Origin: an uncultured Pseudoxanthomonas sp.
Lineage (GTDB): Bacteria; Pseudomonadota; Gammaproteobacteria; Xanthomonadales; Xanthomonadaceae
Length of the DNA stretch: 45,137 bases
Assembly (NCBI GenBank): GCA_946886405.1
Contig: CAMPIO010000021.1
Location: 1 to 45,137 of the forward strand
Reading direction: 5' to 3'
The notes under the pieces were generated by a model. The model saw nothing but the letters and a program-made list of their open reading frames with translations. It did no database searches and had not been told where the DNA came from. How positions within the stretch are numbered: position 1 is the stretch's first letter; each line of letters starts with the position of its first letter. Below, piece by piece: positions 18,828-31,067 of this stretch. Made by a program: the position numbers and the translations under genes.

Positions 18828-19621
18828 CGCGGCGGCAGGTACTGGAGCGGATCCACCGGCTTGCCGTTGTGGCGGATCTCGAAGTGCAGCATTTCGCGCG
18901 ATGCGCCACTGCTGCCCATTTCCGCAATCTGCTGACCCGCCTTGACGTTCTGGCCTTCGTTCACCAACCGCTTGCGGTTGTGGCCGTACGCGGACAGCCA
19001 GGTTTCGCTGTGCTTGACGATGATCAGTTCGCCGTAGCCGACCAGCCCGGCACCGGAATAGACCACTACGCCATCTGCGGCGGCGCGCACGGCCTGCCCG
19101 CTGCTGCCCGCGATATCGACACCCTGTCTGGTCGCGTCGCCCGCCACAAAGCGCCCGATCAGATGCCCGTCGGCGGGCCAGCGCCACGTGAAGCCGCTGT
19201 TCGCCGGCGCCGGCGTCGCCGCCGGGCGGGTGATGGGCGCTGGTGGCGGTGCGGGACGCGCGGAGGTGCCGGCCGCGGGCCTCGCGGGCGTCGTGGTCGC
19301 TGTCGCCGCGGGCCGACCGCCGCCACTGGCAGGAAACAGCCTGAGCGACTGGCCGGGATAGATCGTGTAAGGCGCCGCGAGATTGTTCCAGCGCGCGAGG
19401 TCGTTGACGTCCACGCCGTTGCGGAAGGCGATGCCGTACAGCGTGTCGCCACGCTGCACGCGCACTGTGGCGCCTGGCTTGGCCTGGGATACCTTGCGCG
19501 TGGTCGACGAAGCAGAGGGCTCGCGCACCACCGTGGTGGAGCAGGCGCCCAGCATCGCCATGGCGATGCCGACCAGGAAAGCGTGCGTGATGCGATGGCG
19601 TGGACGAAGCGTCGTGGTCAT
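18824..19621 (-). CDS. nlpD: NlpD-like murein hydrolase activator lipoprotein
   Basis: A 265-residue lipoprotein (lipobox LGAC, Cys27) with a LysM domain at about 53-96 (VRVQRGDTLYGIAFRNG...) , a Pro/Ala/Thr linker (97-150) and a C-terminal LytM/M23 domain. The LytM metal ligands are degenerate: the first His is Arg (RQGVDIA) and the HxH is MLH, as in NlpD and EnvC, which activate amidases instead of cutting. It should activate AmiC-type amidases at the septum. It lies downstream of surE-pcm, the standard location, but the next gene is an EEP lipoprotein and not rpoS. Confidence 0.93.
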   Translation of the reverse strand: MTTTLRPRHRITHAFLVGIAMAMLGACSTTVVREPSASSTTRKVSQAKPGATVRVQRGDTLYGIAFRNGVDVNDLARWNNLAAPYTIYPGQSLRLFPASGGGRPAATATTTPARPAAGTSARPAPPPAPITRPAATPAPANSGFTWRWPADGHLIGRFVAGDATRQGVDIAGSSGQAVRAAADGVVVYSGAGLVGYGELIIVKHSETWLSAYGHNRKRLVNEGQNVKAGQQIAEMGSSGASREMLHFEIRHNGKPVDPLQYLPPR

Positions 19622-19660
19622 GCGGTCGTTCGTTTCCTCACAAGGCGATGGCCGCCGGCA

Positions 19661-20326
19661 TCAGCCGGCCAATCGCTGGAACAGTTCGCGTGCCGCGACC
19701 CCGCCGCCGCCGATCAGCACGCTGAAGTACACGATCGTACCGATGTTGGCCAGGTGGCCCAGCAGGATCGCGCCGCCATCGCGCTGGATGAAGCCGATGG
19801 CGTACAACAGCAGCGCCAAGGCTGGCAGGGTGTTGCTGAATGGCACGAATCCAAAGGGCGCCATCAACAGGAGGGCAGCGAGGATGAAGGCCAGGTTGTT
19901 GATCACGCTCTGGCCCGGCCCGTCGATGAAGAAACGCAACCGGTGCGGGCGGCTGATCTTCTCCATGCGGCGTACCCAGACCAGGCCACCGGTCAGTCCC
20001 GGGCGCAGCCGATCGGCCGGCAAGGCTTTGTCCTTGATCCGCTGCGGCAGCCACAGCGGCCGGTTGATCAGGCGACTGACACCCACCAGCAGGATCGCCG
20101 CGCCGAATACGGTGCTGACGCCCGGGATCGACACCGGAATCAGGAATACCAGCGTCAGCAGGATAGTCAGCAGCAACAGGCCTTCGTCGCTGAAGATGTC
20201 CAGCAGTTCGCCCAGGCTCAACGTATCCGGCGGCAGGCGCTCGATGATGCCGGCCAACTGCTCGCCCAGCGATGCGGGGTGGTTGGGCAATCCGTCGACG
20301 GGATGCGGATTCTGCACGCGGCTCAA
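19661..20326 (-). CDS. ExoD-family membrane protein
   Basis: A 221-residue integral membrane protein. After a 40-residue polar N-terminus it has hydrophobic segments at about 50-68, 73-87, 140-175 and 180-208, with [24 protein letters not shown] and [15 protein letters not shown] typical of the ExoD (exopolysaccharide synthesis) family. The biochemical function is unknown. TTG at 20326 overlaps the pcm stop as TTGA and is the earliest possible start; a GTG three codons in is an alternative. In several proteobacteria a DedA-like gene occupies this place between pcm and nlpD. Confidence 0.82.
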   Translation of the reverse strand: MSRVQNPHPVDGLPNHPASLGEQLAGIIERLPPDTLSLGELLDIFSDEGLLLLTILLTLVFLIPVSIPGVSTVFGAAILLVGVSRLINRPLWLPQRIKDKALPADRLRPGLTGGLVWVRRMEKISRPHRLRFFIDGPGQSVINNLAFILAALLLMAPFGFVPFSNTLPALALLLYAIGFIQRDGGAILLGHLANIGTIVYFSVLIGGGGVAARELFQRLAG

Positions 20327-21000
20327 TCCAGCGTGCCGGACAGCAGCGGCACGAACACCACCGGCGCCAGTGTGGTTTCCTCGATGCTGCCATCGTCGCG
20401 CTTCAGCAGCCGGACCAGCGACTGCGAACCGCTGCCGCCGACCGGTGCGACGAGTTGTCCGCCGACGGCGAGCTGTTCGACCAAGACCGGCACCAGCGCG
20501 GGGGCGGCGGCGGTGACGATGATGGCATCGTAGGGACCGTGCTCGACCCAGCCGATGCGTCCGTCATCGTGCTTGCTGCGCACGTTGAACCCCATCTGGC
20601 GCAGCCGCTTGCGCGCCTGGCGCAGCAGGTCGCCGATGCGCTCGACGGTGTAGACCTCCAGCCCCAGTACGGCGAGCACCGCCGCCTGGTAACCCGAACC
20701 GGTGCCGATCTCCAGCACCTTCTTCGGCGCGGTCTCCAGCAACACCTCGGTCATGCGTGCCACCACCCATGGCTGCGAGATGGTCTGGCTGTGTCCGATC
20801 GGCAGCGCGGTGTCCTCGTACGCGCGCGTGGCGAGCGCTTCGTCGACGAACAGGTGGCGCGGCAGCGTGCGGATGGCGTTGAGCACCCGCTCGTCCACGA
20901 TGCCCGACTCCCGCAGGCGCTCGACCAGGCGGTCGCGCACACGCTGCGAGGTCATGCCCATGCCTACTGCTTCAGGCTGCAGCCGCAGGCGCGGCGTCAT
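20323..21000 (-). CDS. pcm: Protein-L-isoaspartate O-methyltransferase
   Basis: Methylates isoaspartyl residues in aged proteins to allow their repair. The protein is 225 residues. Motifs: [35 protein letters not shown], the SAM loop [16 protein letters not shown], and [13 protein letters not shown] at 21000 overlaps the surE stop (ATGA), the usual coupled pair. The first 15 residues before [10 protein letters not shown] are a short extension. Downstream it is coupled by TTGA to the ExoD-family gene. Confidence 0.96.
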   Translation of the reverse strand: MTPRLRLQPEAVGMGMTSQRVRDRLVERLRESGIVDERVLNAIRTLPRHLFVDEALATRAYEDTALPIGHSQTISQPWVVARMTEVLLETAPKKVLEIGTGSGYQAAVLAVLGLEVYTVERIGDLLRQARKRLRQMGFNVRSKHDDGRIGWVEHGPYDAIIVTAAAPALVPVLVEQLAVGGQLVAPVGGSGSQSLVRLLKRDDGSIEETTLAPVVFVPLLSGTLD

Positions 21001-21776
21001 GCCGACCCCTCGAGCGACGCAGTCAACCCGCCTACCCAACCCGAGACTTTCTCGAGCGCCTGGTAGCGGGTCAGGTCGACATGGATCGGGGTAATCGAAA
21101 TATGGCCGGTGCGCACGGCATGGAAGTCCGTGCCCGGTCCGGCGTCCTGTTCGCGGCCGGCAGGCCCGATCCAGTACACGGTGTGGCCGCGCGGATCCGG
21201 TTGCGGCACGCAGGGCTCGGAGCGATGGCGATTGCCGAGGCGCGTGACCTCGAAGCCGCGCACGTCCGACCACGCGAGATCGGGCACGTTGACGTTGAGG
21301 ATGGTGTCGGCCGGCAGCGGATCCGACTTCAGGCGGGCGACGATTTCCACGGCGGCGCGCGCTGCGGTTTCGTAGTGCTTCGCGTCGTGGTTCTTGGTGG
21401 CCAGCGACATCGCCACCGCAGGCAAGCCGAGGAAACGACCCTCCATCGCCGCCGACACGGTGCCGGAATAGATGACGTCATCACCCAGGTTCGCGGTGTT
21501 GTTGATGCCCGAGACCACGATGTCGGGCTCGAACTCGAGCATGCCCGTCAGCGCCAGGTGCACGCAGTCGGTCGGCGTGCCGGCGATGCTGCAGGTGTAG
21601 TGATCGATGCGCTTGAGCCGGATCGGCAGATCGAGCGTCAGCGAGTTGCTGGCACCGGAGCGGTCGCGGTCGGGCGCGACCACGTACACCTCGTGGCCTG
21701 CGCTGCGCAGGCCCTCTGCCAGGATTCGGATGCCGGGGGCGTCGACGCCGTCGTCGTTGCTGACCAGTACGCGCAT
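20997..21776 (-). CDS. surE: 5'/3'-nucleotidase SurE
   Basis: A stationary-phase-survival nucleotidase of 259 residues that dephosphorylates nucleoside monophosphates and polyphosphate. The metal-binding NDDG is at residues 7-10, followed by [43 protein letters not shown] and ILNVNVP. The start at 21776 follows GAGGAA. It diverges from a Smr-domain gene with about 90 nt between starts, and is coupled to pcm. Confidence 0.97.
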   Translation of the reverse strand: MRVLVSNDDGVDAPGIRILAEGLRSAGHEVYVVAPDRDRSGASNSLTLDLPIRLKRIDHYTCSIAGTPTDCVHLALTGMLEFEPDIVVSGINNTANLGDDVIYSGTVSAAMEGRFLGLPAVAMSLATKNHDAKHYETAARAAVEIVARLKSDPLPADTILNVNVPDLAWSDVRGFEVTRLGNRHRSEPCVPQPDPRGHTVYWIGPAGREQDAGPGTDFHAVRTGHISITPIHVDLTRYQALEKVSGWVGGLTASLEGSA

Positions 21777-21865
21777 GGGGTTCCTCGGGGACGGCCCAAT
21801 GATACCGGAACCGCGCCGATGCTTCCCACGCTTGCGTCACGTGGCGATGCCGCTACGCTGGCGGC

Positions 21866-22411
21866 ATGTCCCGTTCCACGCCGCCCGATGACGACGATGC
21901 CGCGCTGTTCCGCGATGCGATAGGCGACGTACGCCGCATGCAGGAAGCGCCCGCGCCCCCGCGCAAGGCGCCGCCAAGGCCTGCCGCCCACATGGCCGAG
22001 CGCGATGAACACGACGCGCGCAGCGAGTTCCAGCGCGGCCTGGAGAGTGTGGACCAGCACGCCGCCGGCGACGTCCTGAGCCATCGCCGCGAGGCCTTGT
22101 CGCCCCGCGCCTTCCAACGCCTCAAGCGGGGCCAGTTCTCGGTGCAGGACGAGCTCGACCTGCACGGCGCGACCGCGTTGCAGGCGGAAGGCCTGCTGCG
22201 CCGGTTCCTGGCCGACGCACACGCGCACGACCACGGTTGCGTGCGCGTGATCCACGGCAAGGGACAGCGGTCGGAGGGCGACGCGCCGGTGCTGAAGAAT
22301 CTGGTCGACCGCGTACTTCGGCAACGCGCCGACGTCATGGCCTTCCACTCGGCGCCGCCCACGCAGGGCGGCACCGGCGCGGTGCTGGTGCTACTGGCGC
22401 ACCCTCGCTGA
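21866..22411 (+). CDS. Smr-domain protein
   Basis: A 181-residue protein with a C-terminal Smr domain (about 95-178): DELDLHGATALQAEGLLRRFL, VIHGKG and GGTGAVLVLL. DLH (98-100) and HGKG are the conserved nuclease/RNA-binding motifs. The N-terminal half is Pro/Ala/Arg-rich and charged. Members of the SmrA/SmrB group are endonucleases, and SmrB cleaves mRNA between collided ribosomes; whether this protein acts so is not known. It lies between surE and truD, facing the small lipoprotein at 22430-22660 tail-to-tail. Confidence 0.92.
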   Translation: MSRSTPPDDDDAALFRDAIGDVRRMQEAPAPPRKAPPRPAAHMAERDEHDARSEFQRGLESVDQHAAGDVLSHRREALSPRAFQRLKRGQFSVQDELDLHGATALQAEGLLRRFLADAHAHDHGCVRVIHGKGQRSEGDAPVLKNLVDRVLRQRADVMAFHSAPPTQGGTGAVLVLLAHPR

Positions 22412-22429
22412 CACGGCGTCGCGCTGGCG

Positions 22430-22660
22430 TCAGTTCGCCGACGCAATCGGCGTGACCACGGTCCTCTTGGGTGGATTCACCCAGAGAACACGGGTGCCAC
22501 GCTGTTTGGCGACGGCATCGACGTAGTGCACATAGACCTTGTCGACCTGGGTTTCGCGCTGCATCAGCGGCGCATCCTGCATGGCACTTTGCGTACTCGC
22601 GCACCCCGCAGATAACGCGGTGGCCAGCAGCGTGCAGCAAAGAAGGCTCAGACGTTTCAT
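22430..22660 (-). CDS. Small lipoprotein of unknown function
   Basis: A 76-residue protein with a signal peptide and a lipobox LSAGC (Cys near residue 20). The mature 56 residues contain VDKVYVHYVDAVAKQRGTRV and WVNPPKRTV, which I do not recognise. The ribosome site GGGAGG, 4 nt before ATG 22660, is the strongest in this region, which suggests good expression. The 143 nt between this gene and truD contain only a weak 5-bp stem (22750-22765). Confidence 0.85.
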   Translation of the reverse strand: MKRLSLLCCTLLATALSAGCASTQSAMQDAPLMQRETQVDKVYVHYVDAVAKQRGTRVLWVNPPKRTVVTPIASAN

Positions 22661-22803
22661 GACGACCTCCCGTCGGTTCGAGTGATCAGACGACCCGCAT
22701 CACCAGAGAACGCGATATCGAGGAACCTCTGGCTCACCTCGGCTTATACGCCCGCTATCACGGGCTTGCAGTCCCCTTGGTTGCTTTCCGACGAACGGCG
22801 GGA

Positions 22804-23838
22804 TCACTGCTCGGTCGCCTCGCCCACCTCTCCGAGTTCGTGCAGCACGGCTGTTGCGTAACTCCCCGGCGGGAGGGCGAACGCAATACGCATCGTCGCC
22901 GCATCCAGCCACTCCCAGGCCAACCCGTCAGGACGCAGGCGCAGGGCTCGGCGCTCCTGGCGCAGCCCCTCCCGCGCCAGACCATCCTGCATGGCGCGCG
23001 CATCGTCCGCTTGCAACGCGGTTTCCTCGCTCGCGAGCGACGCCGCTTGCGCACGGCTCTCGCCCGCCCCCCAGAGGGGGCCCGTCGGATGGATGTCGAA
23101 CGCGGCCAGGCGCTGCGCCAGCGTCTCGCTCCAGGGCTCCGGGCCGAACATGCTGCGGCTGCCGGCGAGCATCCACACTTCGCCATCGAGGCCACGATTC
23201 CAGCTACCGTCGGCAAGCCGGGCTGCCAGCACGCGATTGAACAACTCGGAGCGCGCAGCGGACAGCAGGATGGACCGCTGCTCGCGCCGCACCCGGCGAC
23301 CGCCGAACATCGCCAGTGCGGCGGCCACGTTGCCCCCATCGCGACCGAAGCGCTGTTCGCCGAACCAGTTCGGCAATCCGTGCGCGGCGATCTCGGCAAG
23401 GCGTGCATCGATCGCCTCCCGATCACCTACCACGTCACGCAGGACCAGCTCGAAGCGGTTGCCGGCCAATGCCCCGCGCGGCAGCTTGCGGGAATGCCAT
23501 GACGCGTCGATGACCTTGAGATCTTCCGATGCCAGGCCGGCCAGGTCCGGCGCCACCTTGCGTGGCAGGTGCACGCTGAAGCGCTGACGCGTCACCGCAT
23601 GGCGATCCTTGAGGCCGGCGTAACCGACGCCCATTTCCGCGATAGCCGCCCAGGCCGCGATGCGCTTCGCCGCGAACATCGTGTTCATGCCGCGCTTCTC
23701 GACCGTCAGCAACAGGTGCTCGCCTTCGCCGGAAGGCTCGAAGCCGGGCAGTTCCTCGACAAAGAAATCCTCCGGCACGCTGCGCATGCGCGCCGACAGC
23801 ACAGGCGCCCCGAATGCGCGCGGCAAGGCGTCGCTCAC
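22804..23838 (-). CDS. truD: tRNA pseudouridine(13) synthase TruD
   Basis: Makes pseudouridine 13 in tRNA-Glu. The protein is 344 residues. [19 protein letters not shown], the catalytic Asp in [26 protein letters not shown] and [13 protein letters not shown] match the family. GTG at 23838 overlaps the ispF stop as GTGA, so translation is probably coupled. ispD-ispF-truD-surE is a conserved order; here two small genes (22430 and 21866) separate truD from surE. Confidence 0.96.
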   Translation of the reverse strand: MSDALPRAFGAPVLSARMRSVPEDFFVEELPGFEPSGEGEHLLLTVEKRGMNTMFAAKRIAAWAAIAEMGVGYAGLKDRHAVTRQRFSVHLPRKVAPDLAGLASEDLKVIDASWHSRKLPRGALAGNRFELVLRDVVGDREAIDARLAEIAAHGLPNWFGEQRFGRDGGNVAAALAMFGGRRVRREQRSILLSAARSELFNRVLAARLADGSWNRGLDGEVWMLAGSRSMFGPEPWSETLAQRLAAFDIHPTGPLWGAGESRAQAASLASEETALQADDARAMQDGLAREGLRQERRALRLRPDGLAWEWLDAATMRIAFALPPGSYATAVLHELGEVGEATEQ

Positions 23839-24326
23839 GCGCGCACCAGCAACACCACGGCCTGCGCCGCGATGCCTTCGCCACGCCCGGTGAAACCGAG
23901 CTTCTCCGTCGTGGTGGCCTTGATGCTGACGGCATCGACGTCGATGCCCGCGTCCTCCGCCACGCAGACCCGCATCGCGTCCGCATGCGGGCCAACCTTG
24001 GGCCGTTCGCAGATCACGGTGACATCGACATTGCCGACGCGCCAGCCGCGTTCGCGCAGCAACGCATCGCAGTGGCGCACGAAGGCACGGCTGTCGGCGC
24101 CCTTCCAGCGATCGTCCGACGGCGGAAAATGCTTGCCGATGTCGCCCAAGGCCAACGCGCCCAGCATGGCGTCGCACAGCGCGTGCAGCACCACGTCGCC
24201 ATCGCTGTGCGCCAGCACACCACGCTCGTGCGGCACGCGCACGCCGCCCAGCATGACGTGGTCTCCATCGCCAAAGGCGTGCACATCGAAGCCTTGGCCG
24301 ATGCGGATGTTCAATGAGTCGGACAT
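23835..24326 (-). CDS. ispF: 2-C-methyl-D-erythritol 2,4-cyclodiphosphate synthase
   Basis: Fifth step of the MEP isoprenoid pathway, forming MEcPP with release of CMP. The protein is 163 residues. GFDVHAF holds the Asp-x-His zinc ligands, [19 protein letters not shown] gives the third His, and [17 protein letters not shown] is the C-terminal signature. It begins 18 nt after ispD with GGAAACG before ATG 24326 and is coupled to truD by GTGA. Confidence 0.97.
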   Translation of the reverse strand: MSDSLNIRIGQGFDVHAFGDGDHVMLGGVRVPHERGVLAHSDGDVVLHALCDAMLGALALGDIGKHFPPSDDRWKGADSRAFVRHCDALLRERGWRVGNVDVTVICERPKVGPHADAMRVCVAEDAGIDVDAVSIKATTTEKLGFTGRGEGIAAQAVVLLVRA

Positions 24327-24344
24327 GTCGTTTCCGGTGCGGCG

Positions 24345-25040
24345 TCAGCGGCCACGCTGCGCCAGTTCGTAGGCGAACCGCGCAAGGTCGGCCGGCGTGG
24401 TGATCTTGAAGTTGCTCTCGGAGCCTTCCACGAGCAGCGGGCGCAGGCCCAGGCGTTCCATCGCCATCGCCTCGTCGGTAACCTCGACGCCATCGGCAGT
24501 GGCGGACTCGAGCGCGCGGGTCAGCTGCAGGCGACGGAACAACTGCGGGGTGAACGCGCGCCACAGGCGCTCGCGCGGTTCGGTGGCATCGATGCCGCCA
24601 TCGTCACCGGCCCGCTTCAACGTGTCCCGTACCGGGGCGGCCAGGATCGCGCCGACCGGATCGCTGCGACCACGTTCGAGCAACTGCGCCAGGTCGGCCA
24701 ACGACAGGTTCGGCCGCGCGGCGTCGTGCACCAGCACGAAGTCGTCCGGGCGTACATCGTCCGGCAGCGCGTGCAGGCCGGCCAGCACGGACGCCGCACG
24801 GCTGGCGCCACCGACGCACGCGCGCACCGGCTTGCCCGCGAATTCGGTCCAGCGCGGCCAGTCCGGATCGTTCTCCGACACCGGCACCACGGCGCCTTCC
24901 ACCGCATCGTGCGCGAAGAGGGCCGCGAGCGTGTGCGCGATCAATGGCGCGCCTTCCACAACGAGATACTGTTTGGGGAGTTCACCGCCGAAGCGGGTGC
25001 CGCGTCCCGCCGCAGGCACGACGGCCCAGATGCGGGCCAT
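24345..25040 (-). CDS. ispD: 2-C-methyl-D-erythritol 4-phosphate cytidylyltransferase
   Basis: Third step of the MEP pathway, joining CTP and MEP. The protein is 231 residues. The CTP-binding Gly-rich loop is [19 protein letters not shown] at the N-terminus; VLVHDAARP and [11 protein letters not shown] are the other signatures. ATG at 25040 shares one base with the ftsB stop (TGATG), the usual tight coupling. CTP is made by pyrG further upstream in the same block. Confidence 0.97.
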   Translation of the reverse strand: MARIWAVVPAAGRGTRFGGELPKQYLVVEGAPLIAHTLAALFAHDAVEGAVVPVSENDPDWPRWTEFAGKPVRACVGGASRAASVLAGLHALPDDVRPDDFVLVHDAARPNLSLADLAQLLERGRSDPVGAILAAPVRDTLKRAGDDGGIDATEPRERLWRAFTPQLFRRLQLTRALESATADGVEVTDEAMAMERLGLRPLLVEGSESNFKITTPADLARFAYELAQRGR

Positions 25041-25360
25041 CAGGGTGCGGGCTCCGCGATGTCGGCGGGGGGAGGCGCGGCCGGTTCGACGACACGGTAG
25101 AACTTCTCGCCCGGCTTGATCATGCCGAGCTCGCTGCGTGCACGTTCCTCGACCGCCGATTCACCGGACTTGAGGTCCTCGACTTCGGCGGCGAGCGCGT
25201 CGTTACGCTCCTGCAGGCCCGCGTTCTCGCGCTTCTGCGCTGCGACCTGCTGCTCCAGCGCGACGACCTGACCGGAACTGCCCACGCCGAACCAGAACTT
25301 GTACTGCAGCCATCCCAGCAGCAGTACAAGCACCAGCAGGAGCCAGGGCGCCTTGCGCAT
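25040..25360 (-). CDS. ftsB: Cell division protein FtsB
   Basis: A 106-residue bitopic divisome protein that forms a complex with FtsL and FtsQ. One membrane helix (about 4-21, [14 protein letters not shown]) is followed by a coiled coil (about 30-72) and a conserved [19 protein letters not shown] segment. The Pro-rich last 14 residues are longer than in many relatives. It starts 3 nt after eno and overlaps ispD by one base. eno-ftsB-ispD is the standard gammaproteobacterial order. Confidence 0.95.
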   Translation of the reverse strand: MRKAPWLLLVLVLLLGWLQYKFWFGVGSSGQVVALEQQVAAQKRENAGLQERNDALAAEVEDLKSGESAVEERARSELGMIKPGEKFYRVVEPAAPPPADIAEPAP

Positions 25361-25363
25361 GGA

Positions 25364-27135
<1,772 letters not shown>

Positions 27136-27140
27136 GCCTC

Positions 27141-27974
27141 TCAGACCGTACTCTCCAAGAACCCGTTCTTCTTGGTGATCGAATCCAGCGCCAGCAGCGT
27201 CTCCAGCAGCGCTTCCATCTTGTCCAGCGGCCACGCGTTCGGGCCGTCCGACAGGGCCTTGGCCGGATCCGGATGCGTTTCGGCGAACAGGCCGGCCACA
27301 CCGACCGCCACCGCCGCACGCGCCAGTACCGGCACGAACTCGCGCTGGCCACCTGAACTGGTGCCCTGCCCGCCCGGCAACTGCACCGAATGCGTCGCGT
27401 CGAACACCACCGGACAGCCGGTATCGCGCATCACGCTCAGCGAACGCATGTCGCTGACCAGGTTGTTGTAGCCGAACGATGCACCGCGCTCGCAGACCAT
27501 GATGTCGTGATTGCCGGTGGACTTGGCCTTCTCCACGACCGGCTTCATGTCCCACGGCGACAGGAACTGGCCCTTCTTGATGTTGACCGGCTTGCCAGCC
27601 GCGCAGACCTTCTTGATGAAGTCGGTCTGGCGCACGAGGAAGGCGGGCGTCTGCAGCACGTCGACGACGGCCGCGACTTCGTCCATCGGGGTGTATTCGT
27701 GCACATCGGTGAGTACAGGCACGCCGACCTGCTTCTTCACCGCGTCCAGCACCTTCAGGCCCTCTTCCATGCCGGGGCCGCGGAAGCTGGTACCGGAGGT
27801 GCGATTGGCCTTGTCGAAGCTGGACTTGAAGATGAAGTTCATCCCCAGCTTGCCGGTGATTTCCTTAAGACGGCCGGCGACATCGATCTGCAACTGCATC
27901 GATTCGATCACGCACGGGCCGGCGATCAGGAACAGGGGCTGGTCAAGGCCGACGTCGAATCCACAAAGCTTCAT
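27141..27974 (-). CDS. kdsA: 3-deoxy-8-phosphooctulonate synthase
   Basis: Condenses PEP with arabinose 5-phosphate to KDO 8-phosphate for lipopolysaccharide inner core. The protein is 277 residues. [47 protein letters not shown] and [12 protein letters not shown] match the family. The Asn of NIKKGQ indicates the metal-independent type (a Cys would signal the metal-dependent type). GAGAGG lies 8 nt before ATG 27974. A composite repeat separates it from pyrG. Confidence 0.97.
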   Translation of the reverse strand: MKLCGFDVGLDQPLFLIAGPCVIESMQLQIDVAGRLKEITGKLGMNFIFKSSFDKANRTSGTSFRGPGMEEGLKVLDAVKKQVGVPVLTDVHEYTPMDEVAAVVDVLQTPAFLVRQTDFIKKVCAAGKPVNIKKGQFLSPWDMKPVVEKAKSTGNHDIMVCERGASFGYNNLVSDMRSLSVMRDTGCPVVFDATHSVQLPGGQGTSSGGQREFVPVLARAAVAVGVAGLFAETHPDPAKALSDGPNAWPLDKMEALLETLLALDSITKKNGFLESTV

Positions 27975-27994
27975 TCAAACACCTCTCGTTTGAG

Positions 27995-28117
27995 CCCCTC
28001 TCCCCCCGGGAGAGGGGTTGGGGTGAGGGTACGGCGGAATCCGGATGGCGGGAACACACTGGACTCCGCCGTCCCTCATCCGCCCCTTCGGGGCACCTTC
28101 TCCCGGTGGGAGAAGGG
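27995..28117. repeat. Nested composite repeat between pyrG and kdsA
   Basis: Outer arms: CCCCTCTCCC/GGGAGAGGGG (27995-28017, 10-bp stem, 3-nt loop) followed by TTGGGGTGAGGGT, and CCCTCATCCGCCCC...CACCTTCTCCC/GGGAGAAGG (28073-28116, 9-bp stem). Inner arms: ACGGCGGAATCC (28031-28042) pairs with GGACTCCGCCGT (28061-28072) with one mismatch. The whole unit lies in the 151-nt pyrG-kdsA gap. Its right half is the same type as the repeats near 100, 2757 and 3354. Confidence 0.8.
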
Positions 28118-28125
28118 AACAGCAT

Positions 28126-29928
<1,803 letters not shown>

Positions 29929-30177
29929 TCAGGGCTTGCGCTCTTCCTCTTCGTCGCCGGCCTTCTTCTGCTGGCCTTCGGCGGCCTTGCGCTGCTTGGC
30001 GGCGGCTTCATTGGCGGCGCGGCGGCGCGCCTTCGCTTCCGGATCGGAAGGATCGCTGGTCTGGGACTGGTCCTGCTTGGGCTTGTCGGCGTCGGTGCGG
30101 GACTGGGCAAACGCCTGGACCGCGAACAGCGCACCGATGGCGGCGGCGGACAGCAGCAACAGGTTGCGGGACTTCAT
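29929..30177 (-). CDS. Small exported charged protein
   Basis: An 82-residue protein: signal peptide (MKSRNLLLLSAAAIGALFAV, cleavage after AFA at about 24) and a mature part of about 58 residues that is almost wholly Ala, Lys, Glu, Gln, Arg and Asp (PEAKARRRAANEAAAKQRKAAEG), predicted disordered or helical. GAGGAG precedes ATG 30177. No family is recognised. It diverges from the exported protein at 30340-31053, 162 nt apart, and two hairpins follow it before pyrG. Confidence 0.8.
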   Translation of the reverse strand: MKSRNLLLLSAAAIGALFAVQAFAQSRTDADKPKQDQSQTSDPSDPEAKARRRAANEAAAKQRKAAEGQQKKAGDEEEERKP

Positions 30178-30339
30178 GGCAGTGCTCCTCATGGATGACG
30201 GGAATCTGGGGACACCGGCTGGCGTTCCCAAGGGCGTCCCTGTCCGCGCGCAGAGTTTCAGTCCGTGCGACTGAACATGGCAAAAATCCACCCCAGGCGG
30301 CACACTGCCGCACCCTTCAATCCCGACAGAGGACGTCGC

Positions 30340-31053
30340 ATGCGTTTCTCCCGCCGATTGCTCGCCACCACGCTGACGGTCCTGGCCCTGTTGCCGGCGA
30401 CGGCCTTGGCGCAGCGCACGGCGTTGCCGCTGAAGGACGTCCGGCTGGACCAGGTGGCGCAGGACACCCAGCGTACCCACATGGGCGATGACACCATGGA
30501 ACTGGTCTGGGTCATCCCGCCCGTCTACTGGCATGTCTCGGCCGCGCAGCAGCAGGGCCTGTCGGACGCCGACCGGAAGCAGTTCATCTCGCAACTCGAC
30601 GATTACCTGCTCGTGGCGATGGTGCGCGGCAAGGTCGGCATGGCCGGCATCGATGCATTCGCCGGCAGCGACACCCTGTTCGGCGACATGCGCTTCCTCG
30701 ATACGGCAGGCACGGTCCATGCACCGATGGCGCCCTCGAGCATTCCGGCACCGTTGAAGAACCTGCTCGCCATCCTGCGCCCCGTGATGGCCAACATGCT
30801 CGGGCCGATGGGCGACAACATGCATTTCGCGGTCTTCCATGCCCGCGATGCGAAGGGCAAGCCCTTGTTCGACCCGGCGGCGGACGGCCGCGTGCAGGTC
30901 CGCACCGCCCTCGACACCTACACCTTCCGCACACCGCTTGGCAGTCTGCTGCCGCCGCGGCAGGACGCCAGCACCGGCGAAAGCTTCCCCGGCGACTACC
31001 TCTTCAATCCCTACACCGGCGGCGCCCTGCAGGACGCCGCGCCGTCCCGCTGA
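30340..31053 (+). CDS. Exported protein of unknown function
   Basis: A 237-residue protein with a signal peptide (MRFSRRLLATTLTVLALLPATALAQ; cleavage after ALA). The mature part starts RTALPLKDVRLDQVAQD and includes MELVWVIPPVYWHVSAAQ, MRFLDTAGTVHAPM and a C-terminal DTYTFRTPLGSLLPPRQ. It has no Cys and probably folds as a beta-rich periplasmic domain. I do not recognise the family. AGAGGA precedes the start by 7 nt. The stop is 14 nt before parE, so the two may be co-transcribed. Confidence 0.85.
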   Translation: MRFSRRLLATTLTVLALLPATALAQRTALPLKDVRLDQVAQDTQRTHMGDDTMELVWVIPPVYWHVSAAQQQGLSDADRKQFISQLDDYLLVAMVRGKVGMAGIDAFAGSDTLFGDMRFLDTAGTVHAPMAPSSIPAPLKNLLAILRPVMANMLGPMGDNMHFAVFHARDAKGKPLFDPAADGRVQVRTALDTYTFRTPLGSLLPPRQDASTGESFPGDYLFNPYTGGALQDAAPSR

Positions 31054-31067
31054 GACCCCCACGCATC

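Noticed and set aside
18824..19621. Active M23 endopeptidase
   Set aside because: The LytM metal ligands are replaced (Arg for the first His, Met for the first His of HxH), so an amidase activator of the NlpD type fits better.
18755..20533. A 592-codon plus-strand frame across nlpD and the ExoD-like gene
   Set aside because: Spans two genuine minus-strand genes and their boundary, and its product is Gln/Arg-rich with no domain.
22750..22765. GCCCG/CGGGC stem between the small lipoprotein and truD
   Set aside because: A 5-bp stem with a 6-nt loop is expected by chance at this GC content.
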